Of a stretch of DNA of 64,000 nt, positions 20,073 to 30,464 are shown one piece after another. Below the pieces are notes generated by a model. The model was not told the origin of the DNA and did no database searches. It saw nothing but the letters and a program-made list of their open reading frames with translations. Positions within the stretch are counted from its first letter, which is position 1, and every line of letters begins with the position of its first letter. This DNA is from Teratosphaeria epicoccoides (Eukaryota; Ascomycota; Dothideomycetes; Mycosphaerellales; Teratosphaeriaceae). The stretch covers positions 1 to 64,000 of the forward strand of contig JADDMT010000060.1 in assembly GCA_021401465.1 (NCBI GenBank), read 5' to 3'. The translations under genes and the position numbers were made by a program.

Positions 20073-21723
20073 GTGAGTAAGCTTGTGATCTGCGTGAATG
20101 GTGGTGGCTCCTTCGGTGTTCTTGCTAGAGCAGCATATGCAGCAGTGGTGTGCTGGCGGGCGTAGTCAGACCAAACAAAGCTGAAGTCATTGTCGAAGCT
20201 TCCGTCACTTCGCACAAATCGTTCACCCCTTGTCTTACGCGACTGGCCGCTCGGTGATGCAAATGTCACCGAATGATGCTGTTGATTGCTTACTGCTACG
20301 GCTGACTGTGGCTGTCAAATCAACGATACCGCTGTTAGCCCATGACACTGTTATCATCTGATGATACGCATGACACCTCGCTGGTATCGTGGCCAGTACA
20401 TCGGTTTGGCTATCATCAGGTGAATTTGGCTACCACGCATTGATACTGCGGCGGGTCGCGTGCTTGACATCGTCGCCATGCGCTCCGCCATCCCGATCTC
20501 TTGACAGCTGTAGAGTTGACCCGGCTTACGACGACCTCATTGATCATGGAGACCCAGACCAGTCTTCCTCGAGCCGAAGGGTCCGGAGGCGCATCCGTTG
20601 TGTGTGACCAGGATGCACGCCACTGCAATCGTGACGGTGATCGCGGGCGGTCCATCTGACAGTCTGTCCATCAGTGCTACAACATGCCCGACGGGCGGAT
20701 GTTGATCTGCTGCACAAAAGCTTAAGACGTCGTTCGAATTGCGAATTTCGCACGCCCGTGTCTGTGCAATGGCATTCATCATGATTTCGGGCAAGAGTCA
20801 AGGCGTAGGCTGTGCCCGGAGCGACACTGGCGTGGCGTTGGTCAGACGATGGGGGATCCTGGCCCAAGGCGCATATTGGATCGGGTAAACATAGTTCGTC
20901 ATCCGGCGAACAGGGCGTATGTTTTGATACAGGAAATGCGAGGATAAGGCGGCTTGCTCTGTGACGCTGATCGTTCGGGGTGGTTCAGACGACGTTCGGC
21001 AGCGACTCACGCCTGCTTGCTGTGTGACGGAGAATGTGCTGCGACAGTCACGCGTTTGAAGGGCGTTTCGCTTGGGCATGTGGTTGAGATCAAGAGACAG
21101 AAATCTCCCTCGTCCTGTGGTAATCCCCGCATGGCTCCAGGCTCTTAGGTTCGCTATGGCAACTCGCGGCCCCAGCCGGCCACGCGCCATAGTTCTAGTG
21201 GAGTCACTGGAGTGGCAGCGTAACTCCAGCCTCTTGAATCTGCCGATCGACCTGCTTACAGTCCCAGCTCCTGCAAGCAATAAGAGCTCGAGCAAGCCAT
21301 TTTGTTCTCTGTAAATCGTGGTTGTCGACGTCAATTCGTAGTGATTCTCGACCTCGAATTCTTTGTGATCTTGCGGCGGCGACGCGGTCGGAAAAGTGGA
21401 GAGTTTCAACAGCCTGAAAGAGCACGAGCTGCGAGGGGAGGGAAGGCTGGCCGCAGCAAGAGGCAGGAGCGAGAGAATGAAGGCGAGGACGAGCTTGAGT
21501 CCCGTAGAGCCCAGTCCGCAGGTGCTGCGGGTGCGGGTGGACAGTCCCGGGACGAGCAATGGCGGCTTGAAGGAGGAAGGTGAGCAGCTGTAGTTAGCTC
21601 TCTTTGAAGCGAGTTGTGACAAAGAGTATATCCTGACGGTCCCGATGCGGAAGCCGCTGGATGTTCTGTTCGTCATGGTTGTAATGGTGGCAGCTGCTTC
21701 TCTGTGCATCGCGGGCGCCGTCC
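20073..21723. other. 1.65-kb gap upstream of the She3-like gene
   Basis: A 303-codon minus-strand frame at 20798-21709 is Ser/Arg/Leu-rich with no domain and is judged fortuitous. The right half probably carries the promoter and a long leader of the She3-like gene. Around 20330-20460 short words such as TGATAC/ATGATAC recur without a clear repeat unit. Confidence 0.4.
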
Positions 21724-21756
21724 ATGTTGTACCGGCAGCTGCCCGGATCGATCAAG

Positions 21757-23199
21757 ATGGACGCGGCTATGAATTCCATGTTCAAGCGGAATCCCAGGGG
21801 AACTGACATATGGGATCTTTTTCCAGCGAACCCCAAGAACCAAGGCTTGATTGCAGACGACGCATTGCCGCCGCAGCAGTTTCCTTCGCCTCAACGAATA
21901 CCCGCGCCTCAATTCAATCCGCTCGATCACATGGAAGGAGTTCCCTCGCCGAGAGGTCACATGCCACCACCCCCTGCAATACCCAACGGTGGGACGAGAG
22001 GGTCGAGGAGTACATCCAATAGTAGTCAGAGGGAGCCACGGAGAGATATGTCACCGCGTACGGGTTTATTGAGTCCAATACCCAATGGCGTGAGAAGGGT
22101 TAGCGGCGGCGGCGGAGCCTCGCCAATGCGGCCGACATTCAACTCTGACGGATACATGGCTGGGCCTGCATCGACTCATCCTTCGACACCAAGCTACCCT
22201 CCAACACTGAATTATCCTCCATCACCCAGCATGCAATCGCAGCAATCACACCACACACACCAATCGCATCCACCACACCACTCACAACCCTCAAAGGACC
22301 ATGGTTTCGTGCCTGGCCACTCACACGCGCCGAGCTCGGTGTACTCAGAAAGGGGAGGAGAAGATTCGCTGTCGCCAGCCGGATCGCAGTGGAGCGCTGC
22401 TGTTGGTCACGCAACGACTGCAGGCAAGTCAGGGCGGATTATTGACAAGCTGATGGGCGAGAACGATAAGTTGAAGCGAGAGAACAACGAGAACACTTTG
22501 AAGATACAACAACTGCAAGACGAGCTCGCGGTGCAGAAGCCAAGGATGGAGGAGCTTGAGCGCCGCAACGATCACTTGATGCACGCCAGCGAGGTCGACA
22601 AGAGTCTACTTGATCGCAAAGACCGGAAGATTGATGAGTTGAAAACGGAAAACACGACGATCAAAGAGCGGATGCAAACGGCAGAAAATCTTGCTCAGCA
22701 ACACGCTCGCCGCCTCGAAGATGACGGTCAGAAGCACGCCCGCGATACCCAACGCATGGTCGAAGAAACCAAGCTCGCAACGATCAACGCCAAGATCCTG
22801 CAAGAGTCGTTCCGGCGTTTGCAACAGGAGTATCAGCAGAGACGTGACACGTGGGAGCGCGACTTCAGGCAGCTGCAGCAAGACCGTGACAGCGACCGAA
22901 CAATGCTGAACAAGATGGACATTGTGCACGAGCACATGCGGCTGGAGAACGAGAAGATGAAGAACTTGTATCAGCAGATGGAGTCGCGCTGGGAGTCGAT
23001 GGAGCGTGAGATGCACGCGGCGCTGCGGGAGAATGAGAGCTTGGGTGAGGTTTCACGGAAGAAGAGTATGGAGATGGAGCAGTTGACCAAGGACATGAGA
23101 TATGTCATGGGAATCCAGAAGGCCCGGCCGCGGGACGGCTCTCCGCGGGGGAGGGAGGCAGCAAGTAGAGGCGTAAGCCCGCATGGCTCTGGTGGCTAG
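21757..23199 (+). CDS. She3-like coiled-coil protein
   Basis: A single exon of 480 residues from the ATG at 21757 (AAGATGG context); an in-frame ATG at 21724 is less likely. Residues 1-220 are Pro/Ser/His-rich and disordered, starting with a short conserved-looking block (FKRNPRGTDIWDLFP). From about 225 to 450 there is one long coiled coil that opens with GRIIDKLMGENDKLKRENNE. It continues with VDKSLLDRKDRKIDELK and ends near MEMEQLTKDMRYVMGIQ. This matches the fungal family named after yeast She3, the adaptor that ties mRNA cargo to myosin V. In filamentous fungi the family is widespread but the role is not settled. The stop at 23197 is followed directly by a 72-codon open frame in the same phase (see findings). 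Confidence 0.7.
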   Translation: MDAAMNSMFKRNPRGTDIWDLFPANPKNQGLIADDALPPQQFPSPQRIPAPQFNPLDHMEGVPSPRGHMPPPPAIPNGGTRGSRSTSNSSQREPRRDMSPRTGLLSPIPNGVRRVSGGGGASPMRPTFNSDGYMAGPASTHPSTPSYPPTLNYPPSPSMQSQQSHHTHQSHPPHHSQPSKDHGFVPGHSHAPSSVYSERGGEDSLSPAGSQWSAAVGHATTAGKSGRIIDKLMGENDKLKRENNENTLKIQQLQDELAVQKPRMEELERRNDHLMHASEVDKSLLDRKDRKIDELKTENTTIKERMQTAENLAQQHARRLEDDGQKHARDTQRMVEETKLATINAKILQESFRRLQQEYQQRRDTWERDFRQLQQDRDSDRTMLNKMDIVHEHMRLENEKMKNLYQQMESRWESMEREMHAALRENESLGEVSRKKSMEMEQLTKDMRYVMGIQKARPRDGSPRGREAASRGVSPHGSGG

Positions 23200-23418
23200 G
23201 TGCGTAATCCTATGCCTCGTGGTAACACTCTTGTCTCCTCGCCGAACCTTTCGGATGATGCGTTCACCTCGTGGTCGGGCCCGCATTTGTTCAGGTACGC
23301 CGTGTTGTTTGGCGGGCGCATATTAGGTACGGAGGTGCCAGAAGACCCGTCAGCGGAGGCGGTGAGGCGAGCGAGGGTGGAGAGGGCCGCGAGCCCGATC
23401 CTTCGGTCGCGCCGCTGA
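23200..23418 (+). other. In-frame 72-codon extension after the She3-like stop
   Basis: Directly after the TAG at 23197-23199 the same frame stays open to a TGA at 23416. The sequence looks protein-like (SSPNLSDDAFTSWSGPHLFR, then VPEDPSAEAVRRARVERAAS). A GTAAGC...CTAG pair spans 23173-23199, is exactly 27 nt and removes the stop while keeping the frame. Whether it is translated (readthrough, mini-intron, sequence error) or is just 3' UTR cannot be told from the sequence. Confidence 0.35.
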
Positions 23419-25827
23419 GGGGATGAGCAGAGCTGTTGGTGGGTGGCTTCTGGGCAAGGCGTGAATGAACATATTCAGCGTGGCGTATGAATGTTATGCA
23501 TATTTAGCCAGATAAATTGGTGATGAGTGTGGAAAGCCGTGAAACACTGACTGAAGCAGATGGCAGCTTGGTTGACAACAGCACATGGCAAACAAAGACC
23601 ACGAGATCACTAAGTGCACAGGAAGACGAGCGAGTACTCCCAATAACGTCGTCTACGATCGAGAACACCAGTAGTTATTTTGGCAACTTCACGCAAGATT
23701 TTCTGACAGGCTCAAGCACAGGAGAACCACATTGGGCCGCTCACATCACGAGAGTGTTACTGAATCCATGGGACAAGATAACCTCACCACCAAGGAGCCA
23801 GGAACGACAATGAAACGGATAGAGAACAACAAAAGCACGAACAAACAATAAATGCACATGCACGACATGCCGAGCCTTGACGCCTCAAGCGACAACATTC
23901 CAACTAGCAGAACACCGCCCTGCCTGCCAAGAATCACTCGTCACGAACGTGAAGATGGCAGCGGATACCATAGAATGCGAGATCGCAGCGTACAGCTACA
24001 TATAGCCGCTGAGAATCCACGGCTCCAACAGCGAGGACAGGTCCCGAGCTAGATGCTCACAAAGCATTCGGCCGCAACCCAGCGCCGTTGAGATTGATGC
24101 TAAGGTACTGCGGCCATGAACGCTTGTAGCGAGTGAAGACGGTCAAGCCCAGTCAGAGCGTCTCACGGCAGCGATGTATGAAGCCTGGGCTGTGGTGACC
24201 GTGACGTGGGAATCGATCGGACGTGAGATGGCTGAGGGCGAAATGAGCGCACGGGTTGCTGATAAAGCTTGGGACAAGTTCCATTGGATTATCCCAGCAA
24301 CAGAAAGCCATGTCCAACGATGGCGAGAGTGACGCCAAGATGAGTCTGATGCGCCGTATCCATTTTATCTCCACACTCAGCTGCTCTGTCCGGATCTCAG
24401 GCTGTCCCTACGACTGCACAGCCGCCCGCGATACGCCCATCCGTGGTCAACTCGAGTTTCAAGACGCCCTGCTCTTGCTCTAGGAAGTCGACGTTGCTGA
24501 CATGGACGCTGCGCTCATCTACGCAGGTCCCGAAACGACTGATGCCTTGAAGCAAGCGGCCGCTGATCTCTGTCGTTACCGACGTCTTCGAGCGCGACTG
24601 GATCCAGTAGGAACTTCCAAAGGTCAGTAGAAACAACTCCGTCCTCGCGTTCCTTGCCTAGTGGGTAGAGCCAACCACCGGATGGGGACTTCAAGCTGCT
24701 AGCAAGAAGGAGATAACGACGAGACTTACTGAGGCGCAAATCCAGGGCTCACGGAGCTCCGAGGGCAGATGCGGTGACAATGCGGCGGCCAGATGCGTGT
24801 CTGAATGCGGGTGGGGATTTGCGGTATAGGTATCTTCGGTCCGAGGGGAAGAAGGCGAGGGGCATGCGCATACAATGGCGTTGTATTGCGAAGGCTGGGA
24901 GGAGCAAGGATAATTTGCGGCGCGAGTAGGAGCGGCCGTGGTTGCGCTCGAAGCGCGGTAAATGGCTTGGTTGTCAGTGTCATGATCTCCTATTCTTTTG
25001 TGCGATTGGAAGACGGTCGAGCACTCACGCTTGCTGACAGAAGGTAACCACATCTCGCTCGTCGCAAATTTCAAGTTGAGTTTGAAGTGGCCAGGCTCTG
25101 ATCGTTCGTTGCTGCGAGCGTCGTTGAGCCATGAGCGATGGATCTGTGGGGTTTCATCAGACGCGAGCTTGTTGCGCGATGGTGTTTTGTTGCGGACAAC
25201 ATGTTCCGCTTACACAATCTAAGACTGCTGCGCTTGACTGTCTTCGGCGAGGAAGAGCTGCAAACATCCTTCTTCAACGCCGAGCAATGCTCAGGCAACT
25301 GATGAAAGAAGATCTCTGGAAAGAGAGGGCAGCAATCAAAAATTGTGCCGTCGACCGACCCGAAGGCCCATCATGCCATAACCATACCACGCTGTGCAAT
25401 GCAGATGGGTAGACAGAAGCAAGGTATTCATGAGCACCCGCTTCACGACAACTGTAGGAGAAAGTCAGTCATGGTGATCGAAGGGAAGTGGGGGGTGGGC
25501 TTGGGTTGAACACTCACGGTAAGTATGAGAAGGAAAGGAAGAGAGTTTGGTCAGGGAATTTGAAAACTTTTATAGTCGCTGGAGACGCTAGAGCGGTGTG
25601 CGGTTGTCAAGGGGGATCCAACTGGCCAGTCAGAGCTGTCCATTGTGGCTCGAGAGGTTGTCTGTTGACGAGCGTGTGACGTTGCCAGGGGTGTGCTGTC
25701 GGGGGTCCCATTGCTCGAGCACCGCTGTTCCCGTCGGAGGCTTTGTGTTCAATCACTAGCTCACGATTCATTCCAACCGACGATCAATTGATCAGACCAA
25801 CAGACATTCAGAGCCACTGTCGAAAGA
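23419..25827. other. 2.4-kb gap with an unresolved coding-like stretch
   Basis: From 23419 to about 24380 nothing is supported. On the minus strand between about 25160 and 24390 several adjoining frames look protein-like: one starts MAQRRSQQRTIRAWPLQTQL near 25130, and another holds RFGTCVDERSVHVSNVDFLE near 24520. Plausible splice sites exist (GTGAGT near 25030, GTAAGT near 24731), but I could not build one consistent model and recognise no domain. It may be a real multi-exon gene or a decayed one. Confidence 0.3.
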
Positions 25828-26067
25828 ATGGACAACACCACGGTCCATCGCCACCAAACGCGCCTACAAACCTCGATCCAGCAACGTGAACAGGACCTGG
25901 CTGGCTTTGCAGCAGCAGCAAGACTCTTCGGGCTCCCAGAGCTTCTGGAAAATATCCTCGCCTTCCTCCCCCTCCAATCTCTCCTGGTCGCCCGCCTAGT
26001 CTGCCGCACCTTCCGCAATGCAATCGCCGATTTTTCCCCCTCGAGCGCCTTCGAAAGAAAGCAGTGA
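25828..26067 (+). pseudogene. F-box domain protein, truncated (79 aa)
   Basis: A short frame from a good ATG (AGAATGG) carries a full F-box: LFGLPELLENILAFLPLQSL, then LVARLVCRTFRNAI, at residues 34-66. F-box proteins bring substrates to SCF ubiquitin ligases by binding Skp1 through this motif. The frame ends 13 residues after the motif, so the substrate-recognition region is gone. No splice site that would restore a longer protein was found. Dothideomycetes carry families of such F-box genes of 200-400 residues. This copy stands first in a same-strand series of three. It could still make a Skp1-binding stub, but truncation by mutation is more likely. Confidence 0.6.
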
Positions 26068-26435
26068 TCTTCTGAGCCCTTCCAGGATCTCTACTCGCGT
26101 AGATCCTTGACGAACTTCCTCCATCAGATCTAGTCGCAGCCGCACAAGTTGGCAGGGCGATCCGCTCGGTCGTTCACTGCTGGACACGTTTGAACCAGAA
26201 GCCACGCGTCCAACGAAGGTCGACGCGTGTTCTATGCCGCTTGCATCGTATCCACGAAGAGGCCACGGCGAAACTACAGTCGTGGCAGTAAGAGCAGCGC
26301 GAGTTGCAGCGCGAGTCGGGAGAGTTGAAAACATCCAGCTTCATCAAGGCGCAGCACTGACCGAGAAACAACAATCTTCGCCGCATCAAATGAGATAATC
26401 GCAACAGCCTAACGATTGACATACCTCGGAAACAA
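26068..26435. other. Spacer between F-box remnants
   Basis: No supported frame. It probably holds the unreadable C-terminal remains of the first F-box copy and the promoter of the second. Confidence 0.4.
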
Positions 26436-26564
26436 ATGTCCGCATTGCGCACATCATCAAAAGCACAGCCAACGACGGACATGACAGACGACATGACAAC
26501 CGACATCGCCCCGACAACACTGACCCTCTACATATTTCACTTCACGCAATGCAGACCAACTCAA

Positions 26565-26933
26565 ATGCTCGCCTTCATGGCTGAGAACGAACTCCGCGGC
26601 TACGCCAAGGCAGCAGAAATGTTTGCAATTACAGAGCTGCTTAAGCAAATACTTCTTCATCTCCCCCCAAGAAAGCTTGCAAAAGCATGCGAGGTCTCGA
26701 CGACCTTCTACAACACCATCGCGGCATCATCTACGCTTCAACGCATTAGCAAGACAGAAAAAGCTATCGGCGAGTTGTGGAGGAATCTACAGCCTCTGAG
26801 GAGGCTGAGATCGTATAACTCATATCGCCGAATCAATGATCACGACGACAGCAGTGTTTCGAGAGCTGCGGCGCTCAATTTCATGCTGCGTCGTTGTATT
26901 CGCACAACATTGCTGGACCTCAGCACCAGTTAG
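26565..26933 (+). pseudogene. Second F-box protein, truncated (about 122 aa)
   Basis: Read from the ATG at 26565 (another at 26577; the frame is open back to 26436). The F-box is MFAITELLKQILLHLPPRKL followed by AKACEVSTTFYNTIAAS, at about residues 19-55. Next come TLQRISKTEKAIGELWRNLQ and a charged end. Intact relatives continue for another 150-200 residues with a 'CQPPV' motif and a GVTVG motif; both are absent here. The protein is therefore half length. It lies about 500 bp after the first copy and about 1 kb before the third, all on the plus strand, which suggests a tandem family in decay. Expression as a short F-box adaptor cannot be excluded. Confidence 0.55.
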
Positions 26934-27579
26934 TGTTGTTCGAATCGAAAAATGCGAGTGTCTGTAGTGATGAGCAAGAGGCGCGGTTGAGAGCAGAAAA
27001 TTGCAAGCCTCCGCGGGCACATGGGATAGAGTGCAGTTGTGCAAGGGCTCGATCAAATGGCATAGCAAGGAGTGGCATTGTATTGTAGTCCTAGCTCGAG
27101 TGGAAAGCAAAAGCCGGTATGCTGATTTGAAACCTCATCGTGACCACGCTCTTTTTTCAAAGACCCTTTTTCGCAATCACATGCCAGAGGTGGACGAGAT
27201 CGTAATGCTTCATGGCTCCGTCCAAGCGCTGAATGCCTCGTTAATTGAATGTTTTCGTGGATTCACCAAGAGTGCATTAAAGTTATCGATGCGCCACCGC
27301 TCTTCTTCCTTCGACGCTCTTCTTCCTTCGACGCTCTTCTTCCTCCGCCGCGTGCGCGGTCCAACGAATTGCCGCAAGTCTGTCAAACTGTCGAATCCGC
27401 GGTGGGATGTCTCCTCGACTTACGTCTCACACATCGATCCAACCGCAACGACACCGGTTCGTTGCCCATCCGACATCCTTTCATTCGAACGTGGCCATTG
27501 ACATATCGATCCAGCATCGACAAGATCGAATTGTCACCGACTTAACACCCACTCAACCTCACGTTGCCATCGTCCGGAT
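26934..27579. other. Spacer with a short 17-bp tandem repeat
   Basis: No supported gene. It contains the small tandem repeat listed separately at about 27299-27345 and otherwise unremarkable sequence. Confidence 0.45.
27299..27345. repeat. 17-bp tandem repeat, about 2.7 copies
   Basis: The unit TCTTCTTCCTTCGACGC occurs twice in direct succession and is followed by a partial third copy (CTCTTCTTCC). It lies in the spacer between two F-box remnants and is not part of a supported gene. Confidence 0.85.
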
Positions 27580-28424
27580 ACTATGTTGACTCTCTCCATC
27601 GACGCAAAAAAGGCGCAGACGCCAACATCCACCTGCAGTCTTTGATGGCCACTCTTGCAGCCTTAAAGCCACCATCAACGGCGACGCCTCGTCCGCTGAC
27701 TCACAAGTGGTGTCGAAAATATTTGCGGAGACGGAACAGCATGCGAAAGGCGTCAAGATCTTCGATAACATACCAGGCATTCACCTGCCAGCAGCGAGTC
27801 CGGAGAAGTCCCAAGAGGTCTTCGCGATCCCTGAATTCTGCGAAGTTATGCTGATGCACCTGGAGGCGCCGGACCTCTAACGCGCTCGCCAAGCTCATCG
27901 AGACTTCGCAAAAGTCGTCAATGGCTCTGTGACATTCGCCAACTACTCTGCCTGCAGCCAGTTGAGCCGGGGAACCCCTTCTCCACGCAATACGGTGAAG
28001 GTCCCTTCCCAGGCTTTGTCGTCAGCGCTTGCGCCAGCGGCACAATGGCCTCCATTCAAGCCAAATTCGCGTTTGACGAGGCCAAAAGCCAACACATTCT
28101 CCCACGTTTGGGCTCGCTCTCCCGCCGCACGCTCATCTGCCAGCCTCCCGTCTCGGTGATGCAGGCGCGCCCAATGTGTTGTGGCAACCTGAGCGTCAGC
28201 GGCACTTTTACAGTCGCGTCGCCGTCGGGTGTCACGGTCGGCGACCTTCATGACGCCAGCCAGCGCCTCATCGCTGGGCACAGGCTGTGCCCTCACGCCG
28301 GACTCGACCAGCACGATGATGACCAGCAGCTAGTCATGGTCAGGGTCTTGTTTTATGGCGCGGTCCGGGTAAGCAAGAACGATGTCATGGCCAAGGGCGG
28401 CGGGCAGGCTTGCGAAACTTGAAC
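27580..28424 (+). pseudogene. Third F-box gene copy, disrupted by a stop and a frame change
   Basis: A frame from about 27640 reads ...GVKIFDNIPGIHLPA, then the F-box-like EVFAIPEFCEVMLMHLEAPDL. The next codon is TAA (27878-27880), after which the same frame continues as RARQAHRDFAKVVNGSV, the expected second half of an F-box. Near 27960 the coding sense moves to another frame that runs to 28422. That part holds the family C-terminal signature TLICQPPVSVMQ and SGVTVGDLHDA. The intact relative at 36.6 kb has MLLCHPPVHKL and AGITVGQVLD at the same places. One nonsense codon plus one frame change make it a pseudogene; the frame change could in principle be an intron, but I found no convincing sites. 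Confidence 0.6.
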
Positions 28425-29324
28425 GCTAGGAATAAGGAGGAATACTGGTGGTTCATCAAGACTTGGGCATACAGGATGGCGAAGAGTGTGGCGTACTCGA
28501 CCGGGCAACTCATACCGACGATGGAGCAGTGGTGCCGGAGCGCGGCACAGCACAGTCTGTTCGTGGCGTCATATCCTTATCCAGATTACCCGGTGGAGGG
28601 TTCCGACCAGGAGCAATATAGGGTGGTACCAGATGGGCTACGGCGCTGCCATTTGCATGCACTGCAAGGCACAGGCATGCGCTGGAGCTTTATTGGTGAT
28701 GCAGTCTGCAGCTATGTCGCGTATAGACAACTCACAAGGGCTTCCTCCTAGATGTAGTTGATCCAAGCACATGGCGACACGACCCACGCACCATGCTCGA
28801 AGTTGAGCGCCAGTGACTTTATCCCTCAGCCAGCTAGGCGACCGTGTGATGCCACCATGTGCTGTCCATGCAGCCCTACAAATTCACAATCACTCAATCC
28901 CGCGCAAGACGCATTAAATCGTTCGCGCCAGATTCATCTTCATATCAAGGCGGCGATTGCGTTAAGCCAAAAGGTAGGCAGTAAGAAGATGCCGACGTCT
29001 TGAGAACTGTCTCCAGGGCAGACACAAGAGCCAGAGCAACCGCTGGTGCACCCAGCCAATGCCATCATCCATCATTCGCGGCAACAGTGAAGCCTGCGGA
29101 GACAGATGCCAAGCAAGTACATCCGCTAGCCTCCATTGACTACAGCCATTGGCGAGCGGCGGGCCTACAGAAAAGCGCCGTTTGAAGGCTACGGGATTCA
29201 ATAACTGCACATCCGATCGCGAACGCCTGAATGGGACGAGACATCAGAGAGGGATGTATCTTTAGCCGCGATGAAGCTGCCTGACCTGTTGAACACCTCA
29301 CGGCCAATATCCGCGATGATCGAT
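28425..29324. other. Gap after the F-box cluster
   Basis: A plus-strand frame at 28410-28751 (begins MRNLNARNKEEYWWFIKTWA) is uninterrupted and protein-like but matches nothing I know. It directly follows the third F-box copy and may belong to its decayed tail. The rest shows nothing. Confidence 0.35.
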
Positions 29325-29855
29325 CTACACCCGGGCGTTCTTCCCCTTGCTCATGATGTGCCACTCAAGCCGGGCATGTCCTGCCGTAGAGTCTGGTAGA
29401 TGTGCAGCCGCAACACCACAGTTCAGGATCTTGACAGGCTGGCGTCCAGGAGCGATCGACGCGACGGTCGGGCAGACCACAATCTCCCATGCGAGCGCTG
29501 GATTAGATGTATTACGAACCGCTGCACCCCATGCCCTGTCGTCCATTCAGGCCTGCAGATGTAATTCTCAGCTAAGGCTTTTTTTACCAATACTCACCCC
29601 TGCTTGGTCGCGGCCTCCGCACATGCGAGATGTGAGCGCGCGCCTTGCCCCTCCAAGCCAGCAGCGGCACTGTCACCCGGCATGCGGTCCGCCATATCAT
29701 CAGGCTCGCCAGCTTCCTTCAAGTCGCCAGCGAAGGCAGTTCGCCAATCCGTGGGTGTCCTGGGCATCTAGGAACGTGGTGGCCCTGTCCAGCCAGTCCG
29801 CATTGTTGTTGAGATTCACGTCCAGCAGTGGATCGTCCTCGAAGTGGTTCGCCAT
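29325..29855 (-). CDS. Possible small three-exon gene, unknown function (138 aa)
   Basis: A model with exons 29855-29820, 29767-29598 and 29535-29325 gives one frame. Introns are 52 bp (GTGAAT...CTAG) and 62 bp (GTGAGT...ACAG). The product starts MANHFEDDPLLD, goes through an acidic, Ala/Gly-rich middle and ends in a more ordered part (RNTSNPALAWEIVVCPTVAS, then VKILNCGVAAAHLPDSTAG). No domain, signal peptide or membrane helix is recognised. The long last exon and the consistent phases favour a gene, but the first donor is weak and other splice choices exist. It ends about 0.9 kb from the third F-box remnant and its start faces away from it. Confidence 0.35.
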
Positions 29856-30464
29856 GATCTTCGTGCGTTGACTAGCCGCAAGGTAACGCAGTATTGGTTC
29901 GTAGGGCGACGCTCGAGACTTTGTCCGATTTGTCGATCTCAATTTAGGATACAAAGAAAGTGAGCACCTTGTTTTTGGACAGCAGAAAATACTCTTATGC
30001 CCTGTATGAGTCCGAGAGCGGTCTTAGCGTGCTGGTGCCGGGTCTCGAAGGCGTGCATACAGCACTACGTCTGGTGGAGCGGTCCAGTCAGGCAGCCAGT
30101 GCTGAGGAGGGATTTGGCGAGGCAAACAGCCATTCTGTGGCAGAACCAAAGTACTAACAGTCAGGCACACGGGGAAGGACTCCCTGAGGCGATGTGATAT
30201 GGGTTTTCGTGCATCACGCTGGTAACCATGCCAACGTGTGGTGAACGCGTCATTGCTAAGCGGTTCAGTTGGAGTTCTAATTCAGCAGTGGAAGTGGCCT
30301 CATGCAAAGTGTGGGTCAATGTCTCTTCCTGCACGGCATCAACATACCCTGTACGAACCGCACGCTAAAGCGCATCTCCAGCGCAACAACCCCAAGCGCT
30401 CATACCAACAACGCGTCTAACGAAAGGACTCCAGGAAGCACCTCCTCGCACGAACAGAGCCTCC
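29856..30464. other. Intergenic between small gene and BIR1 3' end
   Basis: No supported gene. A plus-strand Pro/Ser/Thr-rich frame from 30302 is mostly the antisense of BIR1 and is disregarded. Confidence 0.5.

Noticed and set aside
20798..21709. 303-codon minus-strand open frame
   Set aside because: Ser/Arg/Leu-rich, no domain, no splice or start context, and it lies in the probable leader of the She3-like gene. Length alone is weak evidence at this GC content.
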